Source: Chitinophagaceae bacterium (GTDB lineage: Bacteria > Bacteroidota > Bacteroidia > Chitinophagales > Chitinophagaceae). Taken from it: DNA of 7,938 nucleotides. This document shows positions 1-5,813 of the stretch, in pieces (positions within the stretch are counted from its first letter, which is position 1; every line of letters begins with the position of its first letter). Both the position numbers and the translations under genes were made by a program. The DNA is taken from positions 1 to 7,938 of the forward strand of contig JAGOUF010000088.1 in the NCBI GenBank assembly GCA_018061385.1, given 5' to 3'. The notes below the pieces were generated by a model, which searched no databases, was not told where the DNA came from, and saw only the letters and a list, made by a program, of their open reading frames with translations.

Positions 1-29
1 ATGATTAATTATTGATTTTTTTACTTATC

Positions 30-42
30 TCTCACAGATAAA
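30..42. repeat. Left arm of 13-bp inverted repeat flanking the GxxExxY gene
   Basis: TCTCACAGATAAA at this site is the exact reverse complement of TTTATCTGTGAGA at 477-489. The two copies bracket the broken GxxExxY gene on both sides, about 28 bp beyond its stop and 24 bp before its start. This arm also sits in a small hairpin (TTATCT at 25-30, CTCAC loop, AGATAA at 36-41). I see no target-site duplication outside the arms and no transposase. Confidence 0.7.
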
Positions 43-69
43 AAGAATACATTAACAACTTATCTATTA

Positions 70-453
70 TTAATTATTGATAATTCTAACGATTGATTCT
101 TTATCTTTTAAAAAAGCAACATTAAAATTAACTAGTATACCAATTTCTACACTACTTAATTTTAAGTAAGTTAGTAATTGTTTTTTGTGAACATCTTCTA
201 AAACTTTTACAGATTTAATTTCTATATAACTTTATTTTCTACAAGAATGTCAATTCTAAAACCTAGTTCTAATGCATTTCCTTTATAGTTTACAGGTAAA
301 GCAACTTGATTGCTTACGTGTAAACCAACAAGTTTCAGCTCTTGCTTGCATCAAAGCAGCTTCATAAACACTTTCTAAAAGTCCTGGTCCTAAATGATTA
401 TACACTTCAAAAATTGCTCCTCGAACTTGATAAGTTATTTCATTCAATTCCAT
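70..453 (-). pseudogene. Frameshifted GxxExxY family protein (PD-(D/E)XK nuclease-like)
   Basis: Translating from the ATG at 453 gives a recognisable N-terminus, including GPGLLESVYE around residue 22, which carries the family signature G-x-x-E-x-x-Y. This frame meets a stop at 283-285 after 56 codons. The next part of the protein continues in the +1 frame from about 341-346 (ELKLVGLHVSNQVALPVNYK, then [10 protein letters not shown]). One base is missing near 222-230, after which the original frame resumes ([18 protein letters not shown]) and runs to a TAA at 70-72. Joined together, the pieces give about 127 residues, close to what I recall as the family's usual size of about 125. The RIDILV Asp and the EIK Glu/Lys fit a PD-(D/E)XK nuclease core. 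The family's cellular role is not established. The two shifts cancel in length, so this is either an old pseudogene or two sequencing errors. It lies inside an inverted repeat (30-42 / 477-489). Confidence 0.85.
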
Positions 454-476
454 AAAATAATTTCTGTGTTATCAGA

Positions 477-489
477 TTTATCTGTGAGA
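477..489. repeat. Right arm of 13-bp inverted repeat flanking the GxxExxY gene
   Basis: TTTATCTGTGAGA matches the left arm at 30-42 as a perfect inverted repeat. Just inside it is a second TCTGTG (463-468), 18 bp from the TCTGTG of this arm (481-486). A small palindrome, CAGAT-tt-ATCTG (473-484), overlaps the arm. The cluster of CACAGA/TCTGTG words is concentrated at the two edges of the gene and looks like an element border. Confidence 0.7.
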
Positions 490-508
490 AGCAAAACAAA
501 GCTAAAGA

Positions 509-536
509 AAAATTAGTTAGCTATGCAACTAATTTT
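509..536. other. Perfect 10-bp stem hairpin between the cassette and metG
   Basis: AAAATTAGTT (509-518) pairs exactly with AACTAATTTT (527-536) around an 8-base loop that could extend the stem with two further G-C pairs. It lies directly downstream of the metG terminator on the minus strand and upstream of the GxxExxY remnant. The stem is AT-rich with only a short T run, so it is a weak terminator at best. It could be a back-up terminator for metG or simple secondary structure. Confidence 0.4.
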
Positions 537-545
537 AAAATTCAT

Positions 546-572
546 AAAAAAACCACCATTGCAGGTGGTTTT
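546..572 (-). terminator. Rho-independent terminator of metG
   Basis: Reading the minus strand, AAAACCACC (572-564), a TGCAAT loop and GGTGGTTTT (557-549) form a 9-bp stem. It runs straight into more T residues, giving seven in a row (552-546). It starts 20 bp past the metG stop codon, the expected place and orientation for an intrinsic terminator. The A tract on the other side makes it potentially bidirectional, but no plus-strand gene ends here. Confidence 0.85.
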
Positions 573-591
573 AACAATATTAGGTGCTTAC

Positions 592-2721
592 TTAACTCAC
601 AGAACTTCCAGCTTCGATTTTATTGTCTGGATTTACAAAATATAATTTTCCAGCTTTATCTTCAGCCATTAAAATCATTCCATTGCTTTCAATTCCTCTC
701 ATTTTTCTTGGAGCCAAATTACATACAACAGTAACTTGTTTGCCAACTATATCTTCTGGTTTAAAATGCATGGCAATACCAGAAACAATGGTTCGTGTTT
801 CGAAACCTAGATCAACTTCTAACTTTAGTAATTTATCGGCTTTTTCAACTTTTTCTGCAGTAAGAATTGTTCCAATTCGTAAATCTATTTTAGCAAAATC
901 ATCAAATACGATTTCAGATTTCAAGTTATTAGTTACCAATTCCTCACTTGTATGTGTTTCTTCCATTTTTGTTGCTTCTTTTGACTTTTGACTTTTAACT
1001 TTTAATTTTTCAATTTGTATTTCAATTTCTTCGTTCTCAATTTTTCTAAACAATAGCTGAGGTTCACGCAAACTATAACCAACTCTTAGAAGGGTTACTT
1101 TTCCAGCATTTTCCCACTCTAGCATTTTGTTTACCACCTTCATCATATAACACATTTTCTTTGCAGTAAATGGCAAAAACGGATTGATTAACACTGCTAA
1201 ATTTGCAGTTAACTGTAAACAAAGGTGTAAACAATTATCAATCAATTTTTGGTTTTCGGGATTTTCAGTTAAAGATTTTACTACAATCCAAGGTTCTTTT
1301 TTCTGCATGTATTGATTGCCCTTTCTAGCCAAATCCATTACTTCAAATTGTGCTTCTCTAAACTTGTAAAGTTCTAATAAATTCTCCACTTTAGTTTTTG
1401 CCGCAGCTATATCAGTAATTAACTGTTTATCTATATCGTCGATTAATTCATTGTGAAAATTTGGCACTTTCCCTTTACACAGTTTGTGCATCAATACAAA
1501 AGTTCTGTTCACATAATTTCCTAAAATGCTACCTAACTCACTATTGTTGGCATCTTGAAATCCTTTCCAAGTAAACTCACTGTCTTTTGTTTCTGGTGCA
1601 ATAGCAGTTAAATAATAACGCAAACTATCAGCCATTTGGCTTCCTCCATTTTCAGGTTTTATCCAATCGTTAATATAATCATCCATTTCAATACTCCATC
1701 CACGGCTCGTACTCATTTTATCGCCTTCCAAATTCATGAACTCATTGCTAGGAACATTATCGGGCAAAATATTTCCATGCAACTTCAACATTATTGGAAA
1801 AATCAAAGCATGAAAAACAATATTGTCCTTACCAATAAAATGTACCAATTGGGTGTCTTTATCGTACCAATACGGCTTCCAGTCTTTTCCGTTGTCTAAA
1901 GCCCATTGTTTGGTAGCACTGATGTAACCAATAGGTGCATCGAACCAAACGTAGAGAACTTTTCCAGCCTCCCTGCCCTCCAAAGGAACTTTAATGCCCC
2001 AATCCAAATCTCTGGTTACAGCTCGGGGTTGCAAACCGCCGTCAACCCAACTTTTAATTTGACCAACAACGTTAGCACGCCAATCATCTTTGTGTTCTTT
2101 CAATACCCATTCTCTTAAAAAATCTTCATGCTTATTCAATGGCAAATACCAATGTTTGGTTGATTTTTTAATTGGGGCATTTCCACTTAAAGTAGAAACT
2201 GGATTGATTAATTCTTCAGGACTTAAACTTTTGCCACATCTCTCACACTGATCGCCAAAAGCATTTTCATAACCACAGTTTGGGCAAGTGCCTTTTATAA
2301 AACGGTCAGCCAAAAAAGTATTGGTAGCTTCATCAAAATATTGTTCACTTTCTTTAATTTCTAAATCGCCATTGTTGTTTAGTACAGTAAAAAATTCTTG
2401 TGCAGTTTCATGATGTAATGGAGAAGATGTTCTATGATAAATATCAAACTCAATTCCTAAATCTTTAAAATTTTGTTCAATAATGGGATGATATTTATCA
2501 ATAATGGCTTGTGCTGTTGTTCCCTCTTTCATTGCTTGAATGGGAATGGCTGTTCCATGTTCATCACTTCCACAAACAAAAACAACATCTCGTTTTTGAG
2601 CCCTTAAATATCTTGCATAAATATCTGCAGGAATATACGCCCCAGCCAAATGTCCAATATGTTTCAAACCATTGGCATAAGGCAATGCACTTGTAATTAA
2701 ATATCTTTTTGGATTGTTCAT
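592..2721 (-). CDS. metG: Methionyl-tRNA synthetase with C-terminal tRNA-binding domain
   Basis: Cytoplasmic class I aminoacyl-tRNA synthetase that charges tRNA-Met with methionine using ATP. The 709-residue product has the HIGH motif at 21-24 (KHIGH) and a zinc knuckle C146-x2-C149-x9-C159-x2-C162. The second class I signature is KMSTSR at 335-340, a normal KMSKS variant. The anticodon-binding helical region spans about 385-545; N402, R406 and W478 look equivalent to the E. coli anticodon-contacting Asn/Arg/Trp (my alignment by eye). Residues about 605-709 form a Trbp111/EMAP-type tRNA-binding domain (FDDFAKIDLRIGTI), which dimerises bacterial MetRS. The linker (about 550-605) is charged and contains LKVKSQKSK, encoded by a 7-bp tandem repeat. 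The ATG at 2721 puts the Rossmann start (RYLITSALPYANG) at the usual position. The gene is monocistronic, with its own terminator, and divergent from the peptidase genes. All key motifs are intact. Confidence 0.98.
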   Translation of the reverse strand: MNNPKRYLITSALPYANGLKHIGHLAGAYIPADIYARYLRAQKRDVVFVCGSDEHGTAIPIQAMKEGTTAQAIIDKYHPIIEQNFKDLGIEFDIYHRTSSPLHHETAQEFFTVLNNNGDLEIKESEQYFDEATNTFLADRFIKGTCPNCGYENAFGDQCERCGKSLSPEELINPVSTLSGNAPIKKSTKHWYLPLNKHEDFLREWVLKEHKDDWRANVVGQIKSWVDGGLQPRAVTRDLDWGIKVPLEGREAGKVLYVWFDAPIGYISATKQWALDNGKDWKPYWYDKDTQLVHFIGKDNIVFHALIFPIMLKLHGNILPDNVPSNEFMNLEGDKMSTSRGWSIEMDDYINDWIKPENGGSQMADSLRYYLTAIAPETKDSEFTWKGFQDANNSELGSILGNYVNRTFVLMHKLCKGKVPNFHNELIDDIDKQLITDIAAAKTKVENLLELYKFREAQFEVMDLARKGNQYMQKKEPWIVVKSLTENPENQKLIDNCLHLCLQLTANLAVLINPFLPFTAKKMCYMMKVVNKMLEWENAGKVTLLRVGYSLREPQLLFRKIENEEIEIQIEKLKVKSQKSKEATKMEETHTSEELVTNNLKSEIVFDDFAKIDLRIGTILTAEKVEKADKLLKLEVDLGFETRTIVSGIAMHFKPEDIVGKQVTVVCNLAPRKMRGIESNGMILMAEDKAGKLYFVNPDNKIEAGSSVS
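978..1005 (-). repeat. Heptanucleotide tandem repeat (4 copies) inside the metG linker
   Basis: On the plus strand the units are CTTTTGA, CTTTTGA, CTTTTAA, CTTTTAA, giving four copies with one G/A variant position. On the coding strand they encode LKVKSQKSK (residues 573-581) in the linker before the tRNA-binding domain. The period is not a multiple of three, so gain or loss of one unit would shift the frame of the C-terminal domain but leave the catalytic core intact. The present copy number keeps the gene open. Confidence 0.75.
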
Positions 2722-2812
2722 TTTTGTACTAAACTTTTTGTTCTTTATTCACCTTCAGTTGCGTCGCACTCTTGTACTAAATAACATTTTGGAGCTTAGC
2801 GAAGGGCTGCAA
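2722..2812 (-). other. metG 5' leader with GC-richer repeat-like block
   Basis: The stretch upstream of metG is clearly richer in G+C and CpG than its surroundings, for example TTGCGTCGCACTC (2759-2771) and GGAGCTTAGCGAAGGGCTGC (2791-2810). TTGTACTAAA occurs twice in direct orientation (2724-2733 and 2772-2781), and TGCG-t-CGCA (2760-2768) is a small palindrome. No ORF of note and no riboswitch I recognise is present. It may be a structured leader or one copy of a dispersed intergenic repeat. Confidence 0.4.
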
Positions 2813-2817
2813 AAATA
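2810..2817 (-). promoter_or_regulatory. Candidate -7 box for metG
   Basis: The minus strand reads TATTTTTG here, an exact fit to the Bacteroidota -7 consensus TAnnTTTG. Transcription would start near 2803 and give a leader of about 80 nt. I do not find a TTTG -33 box at the usual 19-21 nt distance, so the call rests on the -7 box and its position alone. Confidence 0.4.
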
Positions 2818-2859
2818 AGCAAACAAATTGTAACCCTATAGATAGATATATTGTTTGCT
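2818..2859. repeat. 9-bp inverted repeat in the divergent metG/peptidase intergenic region
   Basis: AGCAAACAA (2818-2826) and TTGTTTGCT (2851-2859) are exact inverted copies with 24 bp between them, so each strand reads TTGTTTGCT outward toward its own gene. The symmetry lies between two divergently transcribed genes. It could be a shared regulator site or duplicated promoter elements. No experimental signal is visible in sequence alone. Confidence 0.45.
2828..2857 (+). promoter_or_regulatory. Candidate promoter for the S66 peptidase pair
   Basis: A TTG at 2828-2830 is followed after 19 bp by ATTGTTTG (2850-2857). That ends in the TTTG of the Bacteroidota -7 consensus TAnnTTTG but misses its leading TA. 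The spacing fits; the boxes are imperfect. A start near 2864 would leave a leader of about 65 nt before the ATG at 2930. Confidence 0.3.
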
Positions 2860-2870
2860 AGGCTTATAAA

Positions 2871-2886
2871 TACCCATTTATGGGTA
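2871..2886. promoter_or_regulatory. Palindrome TACCCAT-tt-ATGGGTA, possible operator
   Basis: Seven-base arms (2871-2877 and 2880-2886) form a perfect inverted repeat with a 2-bp spacer. It lies just downstream of the candidate promoter and 44 bp before the peptidase start. Position and symmetry suit a repressor site or a small mRNA hairpin; neither can be decided from sequence. Confidence 0.35.
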
Positions 2887-2929
2887 CTGTAAATTGAAAA
2901 AAAATAAATATTTTCGAATATCCCAAATT

Positions 2930-4015
2930 ATGAATAGAAAACACTTTCTGAATACCATTCTACCTGCTACATTAGCAACCACTTTATTTAAAAAAGTGAA
3001 TGCTAGTAATTGGAAAAACATTCAACCAACTATAGAACCTGCTTACTTAAACCCAGGAGATACAATTGGTATTACCTGCCCTGCAAGCCCAACAGAATAC
3101 AACAAATTAATTGGTATTAAAGCGTTAAAAAAATGGGATTTAAATGTACAAATTGGCAAAACCGTAGGTAAACATTGGCAACGTTTTGCAGGAACAGACA
3201 ATGAAAGAGCAGCCGATTTACAAGCCATGTTAGACGACGACAATATTAAGGCTATTGTTTTTGCAAAAGGTGGTTATGGAAGTATGCGAATGATTGATAA
3301 AATTGTATGGGATAATTTTATTCAAAAACCAAAATGGCTCATAGGTTTTAGCGATGTAACAACCATACATTTACATGTACATGCCAACTTTGAAATTCCT
3401 ACAATTCATGGTGATATGGTTACTGGATTTACTGACAATCCAAAAGATATTTCGGCAAATACACTACACGATATTTTATTTGGCAATCGTGTAGAATATA
3501 GTGTGAATGGACATTACATGAACAGAGAAGGTTATGCAACAGGGAAATTAGTTGGTGGAAACTTAAGTTTATTACAAGCATGTACAGGCAGCAAAAGTGA
3601 AATAAATACAGATGGTAAAATATTGTTTATTGAAGATGTAAGTGAATATAAATATACAATAGATAGAATGTTGATGACACTTAAAAGAAGTGGCAAATTA
3701 GCCAATCTTGCAGGACTAGTTGTTGGGCAATTTACTGCTACTAAAAAAAATGAAGAAGAGCCTTTTCCGGCAAGTATTGAAGAAATTATCATGGATAAAG
3801 TGAATGAATATAATTATCCCGTTTGTTTCAACTTTCCATCGGGTCATGTACCATATAATTATGCTTTAAAAATGGGCGTTGCTTACGATTTAAATGTGAG
3901 TACAAAAAATGTGACACTATTTGAAAAATTTCAAGCAAATGCTCCAACACCCAATGCCCCTTCCATCATGATGCAAGATACCATTCCAAAAATTTTAGAA
4001 AATAAAGCTCCTTAA
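2930..4015 (+). CDS. Exported S66 family LD-carboxypeptidase (MccF/LdcA-like)
   Basis: Serine peptidase of family S66, whose members remove the terminal D-alanine from the muropeptide L-Lys/mDAP-D-Ala bond (LdcA) or cleave microcin C-type conjugates (MccF). I start at the ATG at 2930 (361 residues) because it opens with MNRKHFLNTILPATLATTL, a signal sequence with a Tat-like RKxFL core, ending near VNA/SN. A TTG at 2894 would only add a 12-residue leader that spoils this. Family marks are GDTIGITCP near 44-51, AKGGYGS near 112-118, GFSD with the nucleophile Ser141, FIEDV with Glu235, and PSGH with His306. The Ser-Glu-His spacing (94 and 71) is close to what I recall for E. coli LdcA. A C-terminal tail of about 25 residues (from APTPNAP) is absent from the next gene's product. 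That paralogue starts 28 bp downstream, so the two are probably co-transcribed. The substrate is not determined. Confidence 0.9.
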   Translation: MNRKHFLNTILPATLATTLFKKVNASNWKNIQPTIEPAYLNPGDTIGITCPASPTEYNKLIGIKALKKWDLNVQIGKTVGKHWQRFAGTDNERAADLQAMLDDDNIKAIVFAKGGYGSMRMIDKIVWDNFIQKPKWLIGFSDVTTIHLHVHANFEIPTIHGDMVTGFTDNPKDISANTLHDILFGNRVEYSVNGHYMNREGYATGKLVGGNLSLLQACTGSKSEINTDGKILFIEDVSEYKYTIDRMLMTLKRSGKLANLAGLVVGQFTATKKNEEEPFPASIEEIIMDKVNEYNYPVCFNFPSGHVPYNYALKMGVAYDLNVSTKNVTLFEKFQANAPTPNAPSIMMQDTIPKILENKAP

Positions 4016-4043
4016 AAAACACATTATTGGTTAATATTGTTGC

Positions 4044-4955
4044 ATGATTACAATTCCTCCATATTTAAAAAAAGGTGACACAATTGGTATTGTTTGCCCT
4101 AGTGGATTTATGCCTAGCGAAAACGCTGAAACCTGCTTACAAACATTACAAAATTGGGGTTATAAAGTAAAAATTGGTAGTACATTGGGTAATCAATTTA
4201 ACTATTTCAGTGGTACTGATAAGCAACGCATTCAAGATTTGCAAAACATGTTAAACGATAGTAGCATTAAAGCTATATTGTGTGCAAGAGGTGGTTATGG
4301 CTTAAGCAGAATGATTGATGCAATTGACTTTCAAAAATTCAAAAAACATCCAAAATGGATTATTGGCTTTAGCGATATTACCGTATTGCATGCTCACATT
4401 TATCAGCATTTTCAAATTGCAACTTTACATGCACCAATGGCTGCTGCATTTAATGGAGAAGGTTATAAAAACGAATACATTGCATCGCTCAAAAATGCAA
4501 TCAGTGGTATAGATGCCAATTATACATGTGCCACACATCCATTCAATAAAAGTGGTACTGCAGAAGGCGATTTAATTGGAGGCAATTTAGCCATGGTTGC
4601 TCATTTAGTTGGCTCTCATTCTAGCTATAAAACCAGACATAAAATATTATTTTTAGAAGATGTTGGCGAATATTTATACAATATTGATAGAATGATGATT
4701 CAACTAAAAAGGGCCGAGCTTTTTAAACACCTAAAAGGCTTAATTATTGGCGGTTTTAGCGATTTAAAAGATACCGCAACGCCTTTTGGAATGGATGTTC
4801 AAAGCATCATTCACTCACATATAAAAGATTTAAAAATCCCTATTTGTTTCAACTTTCCTGTAAGCCACGAAACAGAAAATGTGGCTTTAAAAGTGGGTGT
4901 AAAACATGAACTAAAAGTAGGAAAAGAAGGAGTAAGTTTGAAGGAAGTGTTTTAA
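4044..4955 (+). CDS. Cytoplasmic S66 family LD-carboxypeptidase (LdcA-like)
   Basis: Paralogue of the preceding gene, aligned along nearly its whole length but without a signal peptide (it starts MITIPPYLKKGDTIGIVCPS), so it should stay in the cytoplasm. The 303 residues match the size of E. coli LdcA. Catalytic triad candidates are Ser110 (IIGFSD), Glu205 (FLEDV) and His275 (PVSHE). The substrate-loop motif ARGGYGLSRMID lies at about 81-92. The expected role is cytoplasmic L,D-carboxypeptidase activity on imported or recycled tetrapeptides in peptidoglycan recycling, or cleavage of an antibiotic conjugate as in MccF. Sequence alone does not separate these. The gene lies 28 bp after its exported relative, and no terminator is evident between them or directly after it. 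Confidence 0.92.
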   Translation: MITIPPYLKKGDTIGIVCPSGFMPSENAETCLQTLQNWGYKVKIGSTLGNQFNYFSGTDKQRIQDLQNMLNDSSIKAILCARGGYGLSRMIDAIDFQKFKKHPKWIIGFSDITVLHAHIYQHFQIATLHAPMAAAFNGEGYKNEYIASLKNAISGIDANYTCATHPFNKSGTAEGDLIGGNLAMVAHLVGSHSSYKTRHKILFLEDVGEYLYNIDRMMIQLKRAELFKHLKGLIIGGFSDLKDTATPFGMDVQSIIHSHIKDLKIPICFNFPVSHETENVALKVGVKHELKVGKEGVSLKEVF

Positions 4956-5029
4956 CACAATTGCCAAACGCTACTACTAGTAAATATTCAACACATTGAT
5001 CTAAAAACCTACAATTATTCCTGAATGGT

Positions 5030-5041
5030 ATTTTACCTTTT
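5030..5041 (+). promoter_or_regulatory. Candidate -7 box before the methyltransferase gene
   Basis: TACCTTTT (5034-5041) matches seven of the eight positions of TAnnTTTG and lies 9 bp before the ATG at 5051. The 10-mer ATTTTACCTT (5030-5039) occurs again at 5768-5777 before the next gene. No convincing -33 box is seen. Confidence 0.3.
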
Positions 5042-5050
5042 CTTTGCTGT

Positions 5051-5767
5051 ATGAAATTGTTTTTTATACGCTATACCAAACTATTGTTTATATGGCTTCA
5101 GTTGCACAGAATTTTTGGTTGGCTAAGTAGCTTTTTTGCCAACATGTACTACTTAACCAAGTTTTCGCAATGGGCATACCAAAACAAAAAAGTTGCATAC
5201 AACGATTTTCCCAGTAAATGGGATTATTTTAAACGCAACAACATGTACAAATGGGTAATTGAAACCGAAGAGTTAACCAAACCGATTAATTACATTGAGT
5301 TTGGTGTTGCTGCAGGCCATAGTTTTAAATGGTGGTTAGAGCAAAATAAAAATGCACAAAGCGAATTTTATGGTTTTGACACTTTTGATGGTTTGCCAGA
5401 AGATTGGGGTCCATTTAAAAAAGGTTCATTTAGCAATGCCAACGAATTGCCGATTATTAATGACGATAGAGGAAAATTTTACAAAGGATTATTTCAACAA
5501 ACAGTTCCAGGTTTTGTAAAAGAATTGAACAATAGTAAACGAAATGTTTTAATGATGGATGCAGATTTGTACAGTGCCACATTATATGCACTTACCTCTT
5601 TAGCTCCATATTTAAAACCAGGAGATATTATTTTCTTTGATGAGTTTGTTGTACCTACACATGAGTTTAAAGCATTTTTAGATTTTACACAATCGTATTA
5701 TATTAAACTAGAACTAATTGCAGCTGCCAACAACTATTATTTTACTGCATTTAAAGTTGTTGAATAA
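5051..5767 (+). CDS. Class I SAM methyltransferase, TylF/MycF-like (Methyltransf_24 type)
   Basis: Predicted S-adenosylmethionine-dependent O-methyltransferase of 238 residues. The SAM-binding motif is YIEFGVAAGHS (81-91). FYGFDTFDGLPEDW (106-119) resembles the FDTFEGLPE signature of macrocin O-methyltransferase-like proteins. MDADLY (169-174) supplies the metal-binding or catalytic acidic residues, followed by YLKPGDIIFFDEF (187-199). TylF and MycF methylate deoxysugar hydroxyls on macrolides; in Bacteroidota such genes often sit in surface-polysaccharide loci, and a sugar substrate is inferred here. The N-terminus (about 1-40) is rich in aromatic and hydrophobic residues with scattered Arg/Lys and may associate with the membrane. 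The next gene begins 46 bp later, and a glycosyltransferase and another methyltransferase follow, supporting a glycan-modification context. No upstream in-frame start was found in preference to 5051. Confidence 0.85.
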   Translation: MKLFFIRYTKLLFIWLQLHRIFGWLSSFFANMYYLTKFSQWAYQNKKVAYNDFPSKWDYFKRNNMYKWVIETEELTKPINYIEFGVAAGHSFKWWLEQNKNAQSEFYGFDTFDGLPEDWGPFKKGSFSNANELPIINDDRGKFYKGLFQQTVPGFVKELNNSKRNVLMMDADLYSATLYALTSLAPYLKPGDIIFFDEFVVPTHEFKAFLDFTQSYYIKLELIAAANNYYFTAFKVVE

Positions 5768-5777
5768 ATTTTACCTT
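5768..5777 (+). promoter_or_regulatory. Second copy of ATTTTACCTT, possible internal promoter
   Basis: ATTTTACCTT repeats exactly the 10-mer at 5030-5039 and lies directly after the methyltransferase stop, 36 bp before the next ATG. TACCTTAG fits TAnnTTTG poorly at its end. It may be an internal promoter of the run, but the evidence is only the shared word and its position. Confidence 0.22.
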
Positions 5778-5813
5778 AGTGCATATTTCAGCAATAACAT
5801 TAAAAAAAATACC

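Noticed and set aside
4..81. Direct repeat ATTAATTATTGAT at 4-16 and 69-81
   Set aside because: The word is made almost only of A and T and the surroundings are low in complexity, so a chance match is likely. It does not bracket the gene symmetrically, as the 13-bp inverted repeat does.
331..340. Possible independent small ORFs in the 1-591 region
   Set aside because: All frames of interest there are parts of the one broken GxxExxY gene. No plus-strand frame shows family features.
335..340. KMSTSR in place of KMSKS in MetRS (residue positions) as a defect
   Set aside because: This variant is a normal form of the class I loop in many MetRS proteins, so it is not a sign of inactivity.
623..2696. 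Open frames on the plus strand across metG
   Set aside because: They lie opposite a complete, motif-rich metG and encode no recognisable domain, so they are reverse-strand shadows.
2894..2929. Longer start (TTG at 2894) for the first peptidase
   Set aside because: It adds a basic 12-residue leader before MNRKHFL and uses a rarer start codon. The ATG at 2930 gives a regular signal peptide.
3743..3750. Run of eight A residues in the first peptidase gene as a phase-variation tract
   Set aside because: An eight-base A run is expected by chance in a genome this AT-rich, and it encodes ordinary Lys codons in an exposed loop. Nothing else suggests switching.
5718..5813. Extended N-terminus of the secreted protein gene reaching back to 5718
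   Set aside because: It would overlap the end of the methyltransferase gene in another frame and place 32 unrelated residues before a perfect Sec signal peptide that starts at 5814.
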